Made by a program: the position numbers and the translations under genes. The notes beneath the pieces were generated by a model. The model had not been told where the DNA came from, did not search any database, and saw only the letters and a list, made by a program, of their open reading frames with translations. From NCBI GenBank assembly GCA_020436125.1, contig JAGQYK010000025.1, positions 1-45,621 of the forward strand: 45,621 nucleotides of DNA, given 5' to 3'. Source of the DNA: Cyclobacteriaceae bacterium. GTDB lineage: Bacteria > Bacteroidota > Bacteroidia > Cytophagales > Cyclobacteriaceae. This document shows, piece after piece, positions 32,826-40,938 of this stretch. The number at the start of each line of letters is the position of its first letter. Positions within the stretch are counted from its first letter, which is position 1.

Positions 32826-33620
32826 ATGAAGAAAGGGATAGCGATATTATTAGTATTTGTGCTCATTGGATTGGCACAGGCCCATGAGTTTTGGATGCTG
32901 CCTAATAAATTTAGATTTGAGATAGGTGAAAAAATAATTTTGGATTTTAGGGTAGGAGAAGGCTTTGAAGGTGATCATTGGGATTTGAACAAGCATAAAG
33001 TTGAAAAACTAAGTATACACAACCGGGTAGGTGAAATTGCCCTGACTGACAAAGTGGAGACTGCCAAAGGAAAGAATTTGGAATATACTTTCAATAATGT
33101 GGGTACACACATGATTGCCATGCAAAGCGATGCCGCCTTTATTGAACAATCATCTGAAGAGTTTGATGCCTACCTCAGTGAAGATGGGTTGGATTATATT
33201 AGGGAAGAACGAGAAAAATTAGGTGAGCAAAATAGTAGTGCGAAAGAACTGTACACCCGATATTCAAAATTGTTGATTCAGGTAGGTGAACGAGCAGACG
33301 ATACCTATAAAAAATCTGCAGGATTGAAATTTGAAATCATACCTCTTCAAAACCCTTATGAATTAAAATCAGGGGATTATTTGGATTGCAAAGTAGTGTA
33401 TCGGGGCAATCCAGTGAGTGGTGGATTGGTTAAGGTTTGGAGTCATGTTGGAAACAGGGTTTTTCTTCAGAATATTTATACCGAATCAGATGGAATGATT
33501 CGTTTCCCTATTAGTAGCACTGGGCCATGGATGGTGAGCAGTGTTAAGATGGTGAGGTCTAATTCACCAAAAGCAGAATGGGAAAGTATGTGGTCAAGTT
33601 TAGTTTTTGAAATAGAGTAA
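32826..33620 (+). CDS. Exported DUF4198 domain-containing protein
   Basis: A 264-residue exported protein. The signal peptide (KKGIAILLVFVLIGLAQA) would be cut so that the mature protein begins with HEFWMLP. DUF4198 proteins start this way, and in related nickel or cobalt uptake proteins the N-terminal His binds metal, so a metal-linked periplasmic role is possible but not shown. Strong features are KFRFEIGEKIILDFRVGEGF, and late beta segments with VWSHVGN and STGPWMVSSVKM. It is one base after the aminopeptidase stop and 6 bases before ridA; no metal transporter gene is adjacent. Confidence 0.85.
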   Translation: MKKGIAILLVFVLIGLAQAHEFWMLPNKFRFEIGEKIILDFRVGEGFEGDHWDLNKHKVEKLSIHNRVGEIALTDKVETAKGKNLEYTFNNVGTHMIAMQSDAAFIEQSSEEFDAYLSEDGLDYIREEREKLGEQNSSAKELYTRYSKLLIQVGERADDTYKKSAGLKFEIIPLQNPYELKSGDYLDCKVVYRGNPVSGGLVKVWSHVGNRVFLQNIYTESDGMIRFPISSTGPWMVSSVKMVRSNSPKAEWESMWSSLVFEIE

Positions 33621-33626
33621 GAATTT

Positions 33627-34046
33627 ATGGATAGCACAAGAATTTCTTCAGACAAAGCACCAGAACCTGTTGGTTTATATCCTCATGCGCGGAAGGTGGG
33701 TAATTTACTTTTTCTTTCAGGAGTTGGTCCACGGAAAAGGGGATCAAAAGATATTCCGGGAGTGACCTTAGACGAAAACAAAAATATTGTTTCTTATAGT
33801 ATTGAGGAACAATGCCATTCTGTATTTCAAAATGTGAGGTATATACTGGAAGCAGCAGGATCCAAGTGGGAAAATTTGGTAGATGTAACTGTTTTCCTTA
33901 CCAATATTAAGGATGACTTTGCTACCTACAATAAAATCTATGCTGAGTATTTCAAAGACAATCAACCGTGCCGAACTACAGTAGAAATTACTGCATTGCC
34001 AACGCCCATCGCGATTGAACTAAAATGTATAGCTACGATTGATTAG
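33627..34046 (+). CDS. RidA/YjgF family protein, 2-aminomuconate deaminase-like
   Basis: A 139-residue protein of the RidA (YER057c/UK114) family. RidA enzymes hydrolyse reactive enamines and imines. The key arginine is in QPCRTTVEI and the Glu in IAIELKCIA. The start APEPVGLYPHARKVGNLLFL and SGVGPRKRG resemble the branch annotated as 2-aminomuconate deaminase in tryptophan or kynurenine breakdown, but no such pathway gene is adjacent. It follows the DUF4198 gene by 6 bases and overlaps the stop of the convergent iron-sulfur carrier gene by four bases (TTAG). Confidence 0.9.
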   Translation: MDSTRISSDKAPEPVGLYPHARKVGNLLFLSGVGPRKRGSKDIPGVTLDENKNIVSYSIEEQCHSVFQNVRYILEAAGSKWENLVDVTVFLTNIKDDFATYNKIYAEYFKDNQPCRTTVEITALPTPIAIELKCIATID

Positions 34047-34369
34047 ATGGAGAAGCTTTCTCCACACCCGCAAGTGCGTGATGCATTGGGGTTGACAAAC
34101 TGGAATCCCTTGCCGTTAAGGCCATCGGAAAAGTCAAGTGTAGTCCCCAAAAGGTACAGCAGACTTTTTTTGTCCACTAGAATTTTTACCCCCTTATCTT
34201 CAAATACCTGATCGGCTGGATTAATCTTGTCATCAAAATCAAGATCATACATTAGGCCTGAACAGCCACCACCTTTTACAGATACGCGCACGTTATGGGC
34301 AGTTGTTCTTCCTTCCTCTTTGAGGAGTTCACTTATTCTGCTTTTTGCTTTATCGGTTACGCTTATCAT
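34043..34369 (-). CDS. A-type iron-sulfur cluster carrier (IscA/ErpA/HesB family)
   Basis: A 108-residue cytoplasmic protein that accepts and passes on iron-sulfur clusters. The three conserved cysteines are Cys36 (KGGGCSGL), Cys100 and Cys102 (TCGCG near the end). Which A-type member it is (IscA, SufA or ErpA) cannot be told from this sequence. Its ATG abuts the stop of the upstream gene with no gap. Its stop overlaps that of ridA on the other strand. Confidence 0.95.
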   Translation of the reverse strand: MISVTDKAKSRISELLKEEGRTTAHNVRVSVKGGGCSGLMYDLDFDDKINPADQVFEDKGVKILVDKKSLLYLLGTTLDFSDGLNGKGFQFVNPNASRTCGCGESFSI

Positions 34370-34780
34370 TTATGATACTGGGTTTAATACAACACTAAAT
34401 ACAGTAATCATATTACGATCTCTGCCATAATATAATTTTTCTAAAGCATTAAAAATATTGCTCGCCCTAAAATAGGAGGTGTGTAACTCATGATCTCCGC
34501 CAGCTACCCATTGGATAGTATAGGAATTGTCTTTCTCTTTAAAATTTTGAACATAAGTCCACATCTTGTTTAATGCATCTACCTTATCTGATCCGGTCTC
34601 CGAATGAAAAAGAAAAGATTGATTATGTCTTGGGTTCAGGGTGATCAAATCAAGTTTTGATTTACCATCCAAAACACTGTATTCAAAAATCAAATCACTG
34701 GTGCGAAGCCCTAAATAAGCTTTTATTTGCTGTTGAATACGGGCAGCTTCTACGTGAATATCGTTTGTAATATCTGGCAT
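34370..34780 (-). CDS. Conserved small protein of unknown function
   Basis: A 136-residue soluble protein; I do not recognise a domain. I chose the ATG at 34780 (MPDITNDIHVEAARIQ) because the frame above it codes for cysteine-rich sequence unlike a protein start and overlaps the divergent mce gene. It has an N-terminal helix, then alternating strands such as DLIFEYSVLDG and KLDLITLNP, then a Trp/Tyr-containing half (YTIQWVAGGDHELHTSYF). It directly abuts the iron-sulfur carrier gene, so co-translation is likely, and a link to cluster assembly is possible. Confidence 0.75.
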   Translation of the reverse strand: MPDITNDIHVEAARIQQQIKAYLGLRTSDLIFEYSVLDGKSKLDLITLNPRHNQSFLFHSETGSDKVDALNKMWTYVQNFKEKDNSYTIQWVAGGDHELHTSYFRASNIFNALEKLYYGRDRNMITVFSVVLNPVS

Positions 34781-34800
34781 CGTGGTAATTAATTCAAGTG

Positions 34801-34808
34801 CAAAACTC
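34801..34808 (-). promoter_or_regulatory. Possible -7 box for the small unknown gene and iron-sulfur carrier
   Basis: GAGTTTTG on the - strand matches TAnnTTTG at all but one position, 20 bases upstream of the ATG at 34780. It agrees with that start choice. Confidence 0.35.
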
Positions 34809-34871
34809 TGAAAAACCCTTAAAAGTTTCTGAAATTCACACAAAATTAAACAATTCCGATAAACTAGGGGT

Positions 34872-35276
34872 ATGGACAAAATTGAACACATAGGGATAGC
34901 CGTCAAAAACATGGAGGAGTCTAATCGCCTTTTTTCAAAGTTGCTGGGAAAGGAACCCTACAAAATTGAGGAGGTAGCCTCTGAGGGAGTTCGAACTTCT
35001 TTTTTTGATGTGGGAGGGGTCAAGATTGAATTGCTTGAGGCCACGAATGCAGACTCACCCATTGCAAAGTTTATAGAAAAAAAGGGAGAGGGGGTGCATC
35101 ATTTGGCATTCGCGGTAGACGATATTAATAAAAGTATTGCCGCCAAGGTGGAAGAAGGGTTCAGGGTAATTAATGACAACCCAAAATCTGGTGCCGACAA
35201 CAAGATAATTGCCTTTTTACATCCTAAATCTACAAATGGGGTTTTAGTTGAGCTTTGTCAGGAAAAAAAGGACTAG
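34872..35276 (+). CDS. mce: Methylmalonyl-CoA epimerase
   Basis: A 134-residue glyoxalase/VOC-fold enzyme that interconverts the two forms of methylmalonyl-CoA, linking propionyl-CoA to succinyl-CoA. The expected metal ligands are present: His6 (EHIGIAV), a Glu in VKIELLE (53-56), His76/His77 (GVHHLAF) and Glu127 (LVELC). Length is normal. The mutase is not in this window. Divergent from the small unknown gene; its TAG stop overlaps the TAG of the small lipoprotein on the other strand in a shared CTAG. Confidence 0.93.
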   Translation: MDKIEHIGIAVKNMEESNRLFSKLLGKEPYKIEEVASEGVRTSFFDVGGVKIELLEATNADSPIAKFIEKKGEGVHHLAFAVDDINKSIAAKVEEGFRVINDNPKSGADNKIIAFLHPKSTNGVLVELCQEKKD

Positions 35277-35290
35277 CGCTTATTATCCTG
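35262..35290 (-). terminator. Possible terminator of the small lipoprotein, inside the mce 3' end
   Basis: On the - strand CAGGAT pairs loosely with GTCCT (five-base core with a G-T pair) and runs directly into seven T residues (plus strand 35263-35269). This fits a short intrinsic terminator after the lipoprotein stop at 35273. The stem is weak. Confidence 0.35.
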
Positions 35291-35419
35291 GCCAAACTGG
35301 AGCTTGTTGTAGTGTTTTAATTTCTTTTTTCCCTGAGTGGTTTCATAATAGGGTTTAGGGGTGGCACAGGCTCCCATTGTTAACAATACTACTAAAACCA
35401 AACCAACTAGCTTCTTCAT
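35273..35419 (-). CDS. Small lipoprotein, 48 residues
   Basis: A short reading frame beginning MKKLVGLVLVVLLTMGAC, a clear lipoprotein signal with Cys18 as the likely lipid-bearing residue (TMGAC). The mature part of 31 residues is basic (ATPKPYYETTQ, then KKKLKHYNK, ending GQDNKR). It should sit in the outer or inner membrane facing the periplasm. No homologue is recalled with certainty, though small basic lipoproteins of this kind occur in Bacteroidota. The stop shares CTAG with mce. The signal peptide and stop placement make this a real gene despite its size. No standard -7 box was found upstream. Function unknown. Confidence 0.7.
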   Translation of the reverse strand: MKKLVGLVLVVLLTMGACATPKPYYETTQGKKKLKHYNKLQFGQDNKR

Positions 35420-35486
35420 ATCAGGCACTTATTTGTGCGTATATACGGAACAATGGTGAAATCCACATCAAACAAGAGATAAGTCT

Positions 35487-35494
35487 TATTTTTG
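35487..35494 (+). promoter_or_regulatory. -7 promoter box of thiL
   Basis: TATTTTTG, a perfect TAnnTTTG match, 43 bases upstream of the thiL ATG. The leader of about 35-40 bases is too short for a thiamine riboswitch. No clear -33 element. Confidence 0.5.
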
Positions 35495-35537
35495 TGGGAT
35501 TAAATAACAGGAAAAGCCGTTAAATGGCAGTTACAAT

Positions 35538-36578
35538 ATGGCAGAGCAACGATTAGAAATAAATCAATTAGGAGAATTTGGGCTTATTGATAGAATCAAC
35601 TCAAATGTTGAATTGAGTAACAAATCTTCGCTGTTTGGAATTGGAGATGATGCTGCTGTAATTGATGGAGGTGAGGAGTCCATATTATTGTGCACTGACA
35701 TGCTTACGGAAGGTGTCCATTTTGACCTTTCTTATACTCCACTCCAGCACTTAGGTTATAAAGCAGTGGTGGTGAATATATCTGATATCGCAGCGATGAA
35801 TGGCCGACCCGAACAAATAGTTGTGAGCCTTGGGTTGAGCAACCGTTTTTCTGTAGAGGCAATTGATACTTTGTACGAAGGGATCAATGCAGCATGCAAA
35901 AACTATAATGTAGATTTAGTGGGTGGGGACATTACCTCTTCTGCTTCTGGATTAGTGATTTCAATAGCTGCCATTGGAAAAGTAAAAAAAGATAAAGTGG
36001 TATACCGAAGTGGTGCCAAGGAGAATGATATTGTGTGTGTAACAGGCGATTTGGGTGGTGCTTATTTGGGGCTTCAGATTTTGGAAAGAGATAAACAGGT
36101 ATTTTTAACTAACCCTGATATGAAACCCCAGTTAGAGAACTTTGAATATATGGTGGGTCGCCAATTGAAGCCGGAAGCCAGAACAGATATTGTTTACGAA
36201 TTGGCTGAGTTGGGAATTAAGCCCACATCTATGATTGATATTTCTGATGGTCTTGCTTCTGAGTTGCTACACATTAGTATAAATTCCGGAGTGGGTATTA
36301 AAATATTTGAGGACAAAATTCCAATAGACACTAAGGTATATGAAACAGCGGCTATTGAATTAAAAATAGATCCTGTTACCTGTGCACTGAACGGGGGCGA
36401 GGATTATGAGTTGTTATTCACAATTAATCAAACTGACTTCGAGAAAATAAAAAACCATCAAGACATCCACTTCATTGGACACGTACATGATAATGCTAAG
36501 CAAAACTTGTTGATAACAAAGCAAGGCACACCCATCCCATTAACAGCCCAGGGTTGGAATCACTTTAAGAAAGATTAA
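35538..36578 (+). CDS. thiL: Thiamine-monophosphate kinase
   Basis: Phosphorylates thiamine monophosphate to the active diphosphate. 346 residues, normal for ThiL. It belongs to the PurM/AIR-synthase-like fold: GIGDDAAVI and the metal-binding CTDMLTEGVHF in the N-terminal half, VGGDITSS in the middle, then MIDISDGLASEL and NGGEDYELLFT in the C-terminal half. Other thiamine genes are not in this window. The stop overlaps that of the convergent gene at 36575 by four bases (TTAA). Confidence 0.96.
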   Translation: MAEQRLEINQLGEFGLIDRINSNVELSNKSSLFGIGDDAAVIDGGEESILLCTDMLTEGVHFDLSYTPLQHLGYKAVVVNISDIAAMNGRPEQIVVSLGLSNRFSVEAIDTLYEGINAACKNYNVDLVGGDITSSASGLVISIAAIGKVKKDKVVYRSGAKENDIVCVTGDLGGAYLGLQILERDKQVFLTNPDMKPQLENFEYMVGRQLKPEARTDIVYELAELGIKPTSMIDISDGLASELLHISINSGVGIKIFEDKIPIDTKVYETAAIELKIDPVTCALNGGEDYELLFTINQTDFEKIKNHQDIHFIGHVHDNAKQNLLITKQGTPIPLTAQGWNHFKKD

Positions 36579-36940
36579 TCGATGGGGTAAGGAATATAAA
36601 CGAATTTGGTAAAGTCACGATCCACAACAAACAGGCAGCAAAATTCATCTGGGTCTTTGTAAGATGATTTAAAATCGTCTTCTCTTTCTGTTGCCACCAA
36701 TTCTCTTTCAATGAACTCACCAAGAAATGAGGCGTAGTAGTTCCAGTCCAACTCCAAATCGTTTTTATCGAGAAGAATCTGTCCGATAGATATGGAATCT
36801 TTAGCAATAGGAAAGATGGGGAAATCGAATCCGGCCTTGCGGATTTGATACGAAGACTCCTTAAGCGTTTCTGACACCTTGACAAAGTCCCGGCTAATCG
36901 TTCCAATGTATTTGCCATCAAGTTCTGGATCATTCTCCAT
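36575..36940 (-). CDS. Conserved small protein of unknown function
   Basis: A 121-residue acidic soluble protein with no signal peptide and no domain I recognise. It begins MENDPELDGKYIGTISRDFV, contains a conserved-looking DWNYYASFLGEFIE and ends FTKFVYIPYPID. Another open frame overlaps almost the same span on this strand; I prefer this one because a perfect -7 box lies 22 bases before its ATG and its composition is that of a normal soluble protein. Its stop overlaps thiL. Function unknown. Confidence 0.75.
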   Translation of the reverse strand: MENDPELDGKYIGTISRDFVKVSETLKESSYQIRKAGFDFPIFPIAKDSISIGQILLDKNDLELDWNYYASFLGEFIERELVATEREDDFKSSYKDPDEFCCLFVVDRDFTKFVYIPYPID

Positions 36941-36962
36941 ATGCCTTAAATTATTTTGTGGA

Positions 36963-36970
36963 CAAAGTTA
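36963..36970 (-). promoter_or_regulatory. -7 promoter box of the small gene at 36575-36940
   Basis: TAACTTTG on the - strand, perfect TAnnTTTG match, 22 bases upstream of the ATG. Same eight bases and nearly the same spacing as the boxes at 15171 and 23323. Confidence 0.6.
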
Positions 36971-36993
36971 AAAATATTGCGGATGAGTCCATG

Positions 36994-37581
36994 TTAATGC
37001 GTGGCGATCCAGTTGTTAGAGAACGTTTTCAATGCCGGAAAAAATTCCAAAAACTCATTTTCAAACTCATTATTGTACTTGGATAGCTCTGCAATGGATT
37101 CGTCCATTTTGGAATCAAATGAAGTACGCCTCGACATTCCAGAAAGAGCGCGGTGTAATCCCTCTATTTTCCCATAGTTGACAAGCCAATTTCCATTAAT
37201 CATGTACGGCATCATGTGCTGAACTCCTGCTGGAAGTGTTTCTTCATTTTCTTTAAGTAAAGTATAAAAGTGATCTGCAAAAACGGGTAGGCTGACTTTG
37301 TGAAACTTATCCCAATTTTTAGCGAGATAATAGTCATAGAACATATCAATGATTACCCCTGAGTAGTGTCTATACTTGGGGCGTAGTCGATCCTTGCTCT
37401 TCTGCACTACCTCATGACTGTCCGTATATTCATCAATGGCCCGGTGAAGTTCTACTCCTTTAATTACTTGTGGTTCATAGCGTCCTATAAGGCTGCCCCC
37501 TTTCACAAAGTCCCCAATAAAATTGCCAATCATTAATTGTGGATCGTTGCCAGAGAGGTAGATATGAGCGAGAAAATTCAT
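36994..37581 (-). CDS. Acyl carrier protein phosphodiesterase (AcpH-like)
   Basis: A 195-residue cytoplasmic protein of the AcpH family (HD-like fold), which removes the phosphopantetheine arm from acyl carrier protein. It begins MNFLAHIYLSGNDPQLMIGN with FIGDFVKG, then VELHRAIDEYTDSHEV and IDMFYDYYLAKNW, all family hallmarks with the His and Asp residues expected for metal binding. E. coli AcpH is of similar size. The link to fatty acid metabolism fits fabI elsewhere in the window, but they are not in one operon. Confidence 0.9.
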   Translation of the reverse strand: MNFLAHIYLSGNDPQLMIGNFIGDFVKGGSLIGRYEPQVIKGVELHRAIDEYTDSHEVVQKSKDRLRPKYRHYSGVIIDMFYDYYLAKNWDKFHKVSLPVFADHFYTLLKENEETLPAGVQHMMPYMINGNWLVNYGKIEGLHRALSGMSRRTSFDSKMDESIAELSKYNNEFENEFLEFFPALKTFSNNWIATH

Positions 37582-37671
37582 TGGGTGTAAGGTAATTGAT
37601 AAAGCCTGTTTTTATTAAAGAAGTTTTTGATCATTTTTGGTATCAACAATTTAAAACAAAACACTCCACAA

Positions 37672-38067
37672 ATGTCAGCCTTATCACAGCTTAAGTTATT
37701 AGTTAATCTTGCCTTGATAGATGATGAGGTGAATGATAGAGAAAAGAAGTTCATCACCAATATTGGGCTTGCCAACGGATTGACAGAACATGATGTTGCT
37801 TACTTGTTTAATCAAAATCATGATGTAATCGTTCCTCAGGGGCTTACTGACGACCAAAAATTTGATTATCTATTTAGTCTGGTGCAGCTTATGAAAATTG
37901 ACGAGCGACTTTATAAGGAGGAAATCAAGTATTGTTCTCAAGTGGCTTCCAAGTTGGGTTATAAGCAGGAAGTGATGTTTGAACTGATGTTAAAGGTGAG
38001 CATCACCATGAAAAAGGCTGAAATAGATTCGCTGCGTCAGTTGGTTTCCACTTTCCTTATTAAGTAG
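37672..38067 (+). CDS. TerB-like helical protein
   Basis: A 131-residue all-helical protein resembling the TerB family (tellurite resistance and related proteins): LVNLALIDDEVNDREKKFI near the start has the acidic, metal-binding-type pattern of TerB, repeated weakly at LMKIDERLYKEE. I chose the ATG at 37672 (MSALSQLKLL); a TTG 45 bases upstream is less likely. No other ter genes are near, so this is a stand-alone member of unknown role, as is common in Bacteroidota. It is divergent from the acyl carrier protein phosphodiesterase gene. Confidence 0.75.
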   Translation: MSALSQLKLLVNLALIDDEVNDREKKFITNIGLANGLTEHDVAYLFNQNHDVIVPQGLTDDQKFDYLFSLVQLMKIDERLYKEEIKYCSQVASKLGYKQEVMFELMLKVSITMKKAEIDSLRQLVSTFLIK

Positions 38068-38120
38068 GTTATCGCCTAAAATATCCAAAAATCAAGCTTC
38101 GCGATCGCTGGTAAAATATC

Positions 38121-38128
38121 TACCTTTG
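38121..38128 (+). promoter_or_regulatory. -7 promoter box of lepA
   Basis: TACCTTTG, a perfect and typical Bacteroidota -7 box, 21 bases upstream of the ATG at 38150. At 19 bases further upstream TTCG (38098-38101) resembles the TTTG -33 element with one mismatch. Confidence 0.7.
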
Positions 38129-38149
38129 CCGCTCAAATTAAGCACCTGA

Positions 38150-39943
38150 ATGACGGGAATGGAACAAATCCGCAATTTCTGCATAATTGCACACATTGAT
38201 CACGGCAAAAGCACGTTGGCAGACCGTCTTTTGGAGGCTACTGGTACGCTTACCTCCAGGGAGATGCAAGCTCAGGTGCTGGATAGCATGGATTTGGAGC
38301 GTGAAAAAGGCATTACTATTAAGTCGCATGCTATTCAAATGATCTATCCGCTGGATGGGAAGGAATATACGCTCAATCTGATTGATACGCCTGGGCATGT
38401 CGACTTCTCTTACGAAGTCTCTCGGTCCATTGCGGCATGTGAAGGAGCTTTGCTAATTGTAGATGCTGCTCAGGGAATTGAAGCACAAACTATTTCTAAC
38501 TTATACCTGGCATTAGAGCATAACCTTGAAATAATACCAGTACTCAATAAAATTGATTTGCCAGCTGCTCGGCCAGAGGAGGTGACGGATGAAATCGTGG
38601 AGTTGATTGGCTGTGACCCAAGTACCGTACTTCACGCCAGCGCTAAAAACGGCATAGGAATAACTGAAATTTTAGAAGCTATAGTGAAACGCGTGCCTGC
38701 GCCAAAAGGTGACCCTAACGCACCACTTCAGGCTATGATTTTTGATTCCGTTTTCAATTCGTTTAGAGGAGTTGAGGTATATTATAGGGTGTTTAATGGC
38801 ACGATGAAGCAAAAAGACATTGTGAAGTTTGTCAATACAGGCAAAACTTACAATGCAGACGAAATTGGCGTACTGAAACTTCAAAAGCAGTCGCGAAAAG
38901 AAATAAGTGCCGGCAATGTAGGTTACTTGATTTCTGGAATAAAAGAAGCAAAGGAGGTAAAGGTAGGAGACACCATTACCCATCCTAAGAACCCTGGAGC
39001 TTCTATTAAAGGATTTGAAAACGTAAAGCCGATGGTTTTTGCGGGTATCTATCCTGTAGAGACCAGCGAATTTGAAGAGCTAAGAGCTTCTATGGAGAAG
39101 CTTCAGTTGAACGATGCATCGCTCGTTTGGGAGCCAGAAACTTCAGCTGCGCTAGGATTTGGGTTTAGGTGCGGATTCCTTGGAATGTTGCATCTGGAAA
39201 TTATTCAGGAGCGATTGGAACGCGAGTTTGATATGACGGTGATCACGACAGTGCCCTCCGTACAATTCAAAGCCAAGTTAACCAGTGGCGCAGAGATCAA
39301 TATCAATGCCCCTTCTGAGATGCCTGATCCGACCAGATTGGATTATGTTCAGGAACCGTATATCATGGCGCAGATTATTTCCAAGTCGGAATTCATAGGT
39401 CCCATCATGGAGCTTTGTATTGACAAAAGAGGTCAGGTAAAAAATCAGGTTTATCTATCCTCAGATCGTATAGAGCTTTCATTTGAAATGCCATTGTCTG
39501 AAATAGTTTTTGATTTTTTTGATAGGCTAAAGACCATCTCGAAAGGTTATGCGTCACTTGATTATCATTTGATTGGATACCGTGAATCGGATATGGTGAA
39601 GTTGGATGTGATGTTGAATGGAGATAAAGTAGATGCACTTTCAGCAATTGTACACCGCGCAAAATCCTATCAATGGGGCAAGAAGCTTTGTGAGAAATTA
39701 AAAGAATTGATTCCGCGCCAAATGTTTGAGATTGCCATCCAGGCTTCTATAGGGCAAAAGATCGTAGCAAGGGAGACAGTGAGCGCCATAAGAAAGAACG
39801 TATTGGCCAAATGTTATGGCGGTGATATTTCAAGAAAGCGTAAGCTTTTGGAGAAGCAGAAGAAAGGTAAAAAGAGAATGCGCCAAATAGGAAATGTGGA
39901 GATCCCTCAAGAGGCTTTTATGGCCGTGTTGAAAATTGAGTAA
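38150..39943 (+). CDS. lepA: Elongation factor 4 (LepA), translational GTPase
   Basis: A ribosome-bound GTPase that acts in translation under stress or in initiation. 597 residues from the ATG at 38150; the ATG three codons on (38159, giving MEQIRNF) lines up better with E. coli MKNIRNF and may be the true start. GTPase motifs are intact: AHIDHGKST (P-loop), DTPGHVDF and NKIDLP. The EF-G-like domains and the LepA-specific C-terminal region follow, including [20 protein letters not shown] and the basic end [20 protein letters not shown]. It has its own promoter. Confidence 0.97.
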   Translation: MTGMEQIRNFCIIAHIDHGKSTLADRLLEATGTLTSREMQAQVLDSMDLEREKGITIKSHAIQMIYPLDGKEYTLNLIDTPGHVDFSYEVSRSIAACEGALLIVDAAQGIEAQTISNLYLALEHNLEIIPVLNKIDLPAARPEEVTDEIVELIGCDPSTVLHASAKNGIGITEILEAIVKRVPAPKGDPNAPLQAMIFDSVFNSFRGVEVYYRVFNGTMKQKDIVKFVNTGKTYNADEIGVLKLQKQSRKEISAGNVGYLISGIKEAKEVKVGDTITHPKNPGASIKGFENVKPMVFAGIYPVETSEFEELRASMEKLQLNDASLVWEPETSAALGFGFRCGFLGMLHLEIIQERLEREFDMTVITTVPSVQFKAKLTSGAEININAPSEMPDPTRLDYVQEPYIMAQIISKSEFIGPIMELCIDKRGQVKNQVYLSSDRIELSFEMPLSEIVFDFFDRLKTISKGYASLDYHLIGYRESDMVKLDVMLNGDKVDALSAIVHRAKSYQWGKKLCEKLKELIPRQMFEIAIQASIGQKIVARETVSAIRKNVLAKCYGGDISRKRKLLEKQKKGKKRMRQIGNVEIPQEAFMAVLKIE

Positions 39944-40028
39944 ATTCAGGCTATTATTTGACGAATGGCCTTATTAGATTAGTAGAAATTCACGAGTATT
40001 AACCTGGTGTTCATCGAAATTTAAGATC

Positions 40029-40916
40029 ATGGTAGATACAAGCAAGATCACACTTATTGATGGCCGCAAGGTGGCTTCCGATATCAAAAAGGAAATTGCT
40101 GATCGCGTAAGCGAATTAAAAAAACAAGGCAAAAAACTTCCACACTTAGCTATCATCCTTGTAGGAGATGACGGAGCCAGCACCACATATGTAGATGGTA
40201 AAGTGAAGGCATGTAAAGAGGTGGGCTTTCATTATTCCTTACTTCGTTTTGCGGATACCATCTCTGAGGAGCGATTGCTTAAGCATATCGATCAAATCAA
40301 TAATGATGAGGATATCGATGGTTTCATCGTGCAGTTGCCGTTACCATCACGTATTTCAGTTGAAAAAGTCACTGAAAGAATAAATCCTGAAAAGGATGTA
40401 GACGGATTTACCAATGAGAATTTTGGTAGCATCACTTCTGCTGATCCTCATATTTTTCCTGCAACACCTTTTGGTGTGATGGAACTTTTAAGAAGATATA
40501 ACGTGGACACCACTGGAAAGCATTGTGTGGTAGTGGGTGCAAGCCGTTTGGTGGGAGCTCCACTAAGTATGATGTTGGCCGAGCAAGGTCGCGCTACGGT
40601 TACCATATGTCATAAGTATACTGAGAATTTAGCATCCCATACAAAAAAGGCTGATATCCTTATTGTAGCTGTTGGTAAGCCGGGCCTTATTACGGGCGAC
40701 ATGGTGAAAGAAGGAGTGGTGGTAATCGATGTGGGGACTACAAGGGTTGAAGATGGTTCTAAACCAAGAGGTTTTTCTCTTAAAGGAGATGTAGACTTTG
40801 ATACGGTGGCACCCAAGTGTGCCATGATCACCCCTGTACCGGGTGGCGTTGGTCCCATGACGATTGTTTCTTTATTGATGAATACCCTCAAGGCTTCAGA
40901 ACAACGCACTGTTTAA
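40029..40916 (+). CDS. folD: Bifunctional methylenetetrahydrofolate dehydrogenase / methenyl-THF cyclohydrolase
   Basis: Interconverts methylene-, methenyl- and formyl-tetrahydrofolate in the cytoplasm, supplying one-carbon units. The length of 295 residues is normal. The active-site Tyr and Lys are in TTYVDGKVKACKEVG, the Gln in FIVQLPLP, and the Asp in PEKDVDGF. The NADP-binding region has VVGASRLVGAPLSMML, and PVPGGVGPMTI is present near the C-terminus. It begins a folate and 7-deazaguanine group: queE, pabB and a pabC-like gene follow on the same strand with short gaps. Confidence 0.97.
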   Translation: MVDTSKITLIDGRKVASDIKKEIADRVSELKKQGKKLPHLAIILVGDDGASTTYVDGKVKACKEVGFHYSLLRFADTISEERLLKHIDQINNDEDIDGFIVQLPLPSRISVEKVTERINPEKDVDGFTNENFGSITSADPHIFPATPFGVMELLRRYNVDTTGKHCVVVGASRLVGAPLSMMLAEQGRATVTICHKYTENLASHTKKADILIVAVGKPGLITGDMVKEGVVVIDVGTTRVEDGSKPRGFSLKGDVDFDTVAPKCAMITPVPGGVGPMTIVSLLMNTLKASEQRTV

Positions 40917-40938
40917 TACAAAAGTGAATTCAAAAAAC

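Noticed and set aside
34781-34912. 44-residue N-terminal extension of the small gene at 34370-34780
   Set aside because: The extension overlaps the divergent mce start and has no protein-like pattern; the internal ATG has a plausible promoter box upstream.
35420-35537. Thiamine riboswitch before thiL
   Set aside because: The predicted leader is under 45 bases and shows no TPP-riboswitch core.
36565-36933. 122-codon frame on the - strand over the small gene at 36575-36940
   Set aside because: It overlaps the chosen frame almost fully, runs further into thiL, and has Ser/Leu/Arg-rich shadow-like composition; the chosen frame has a promoter box at the right distance.
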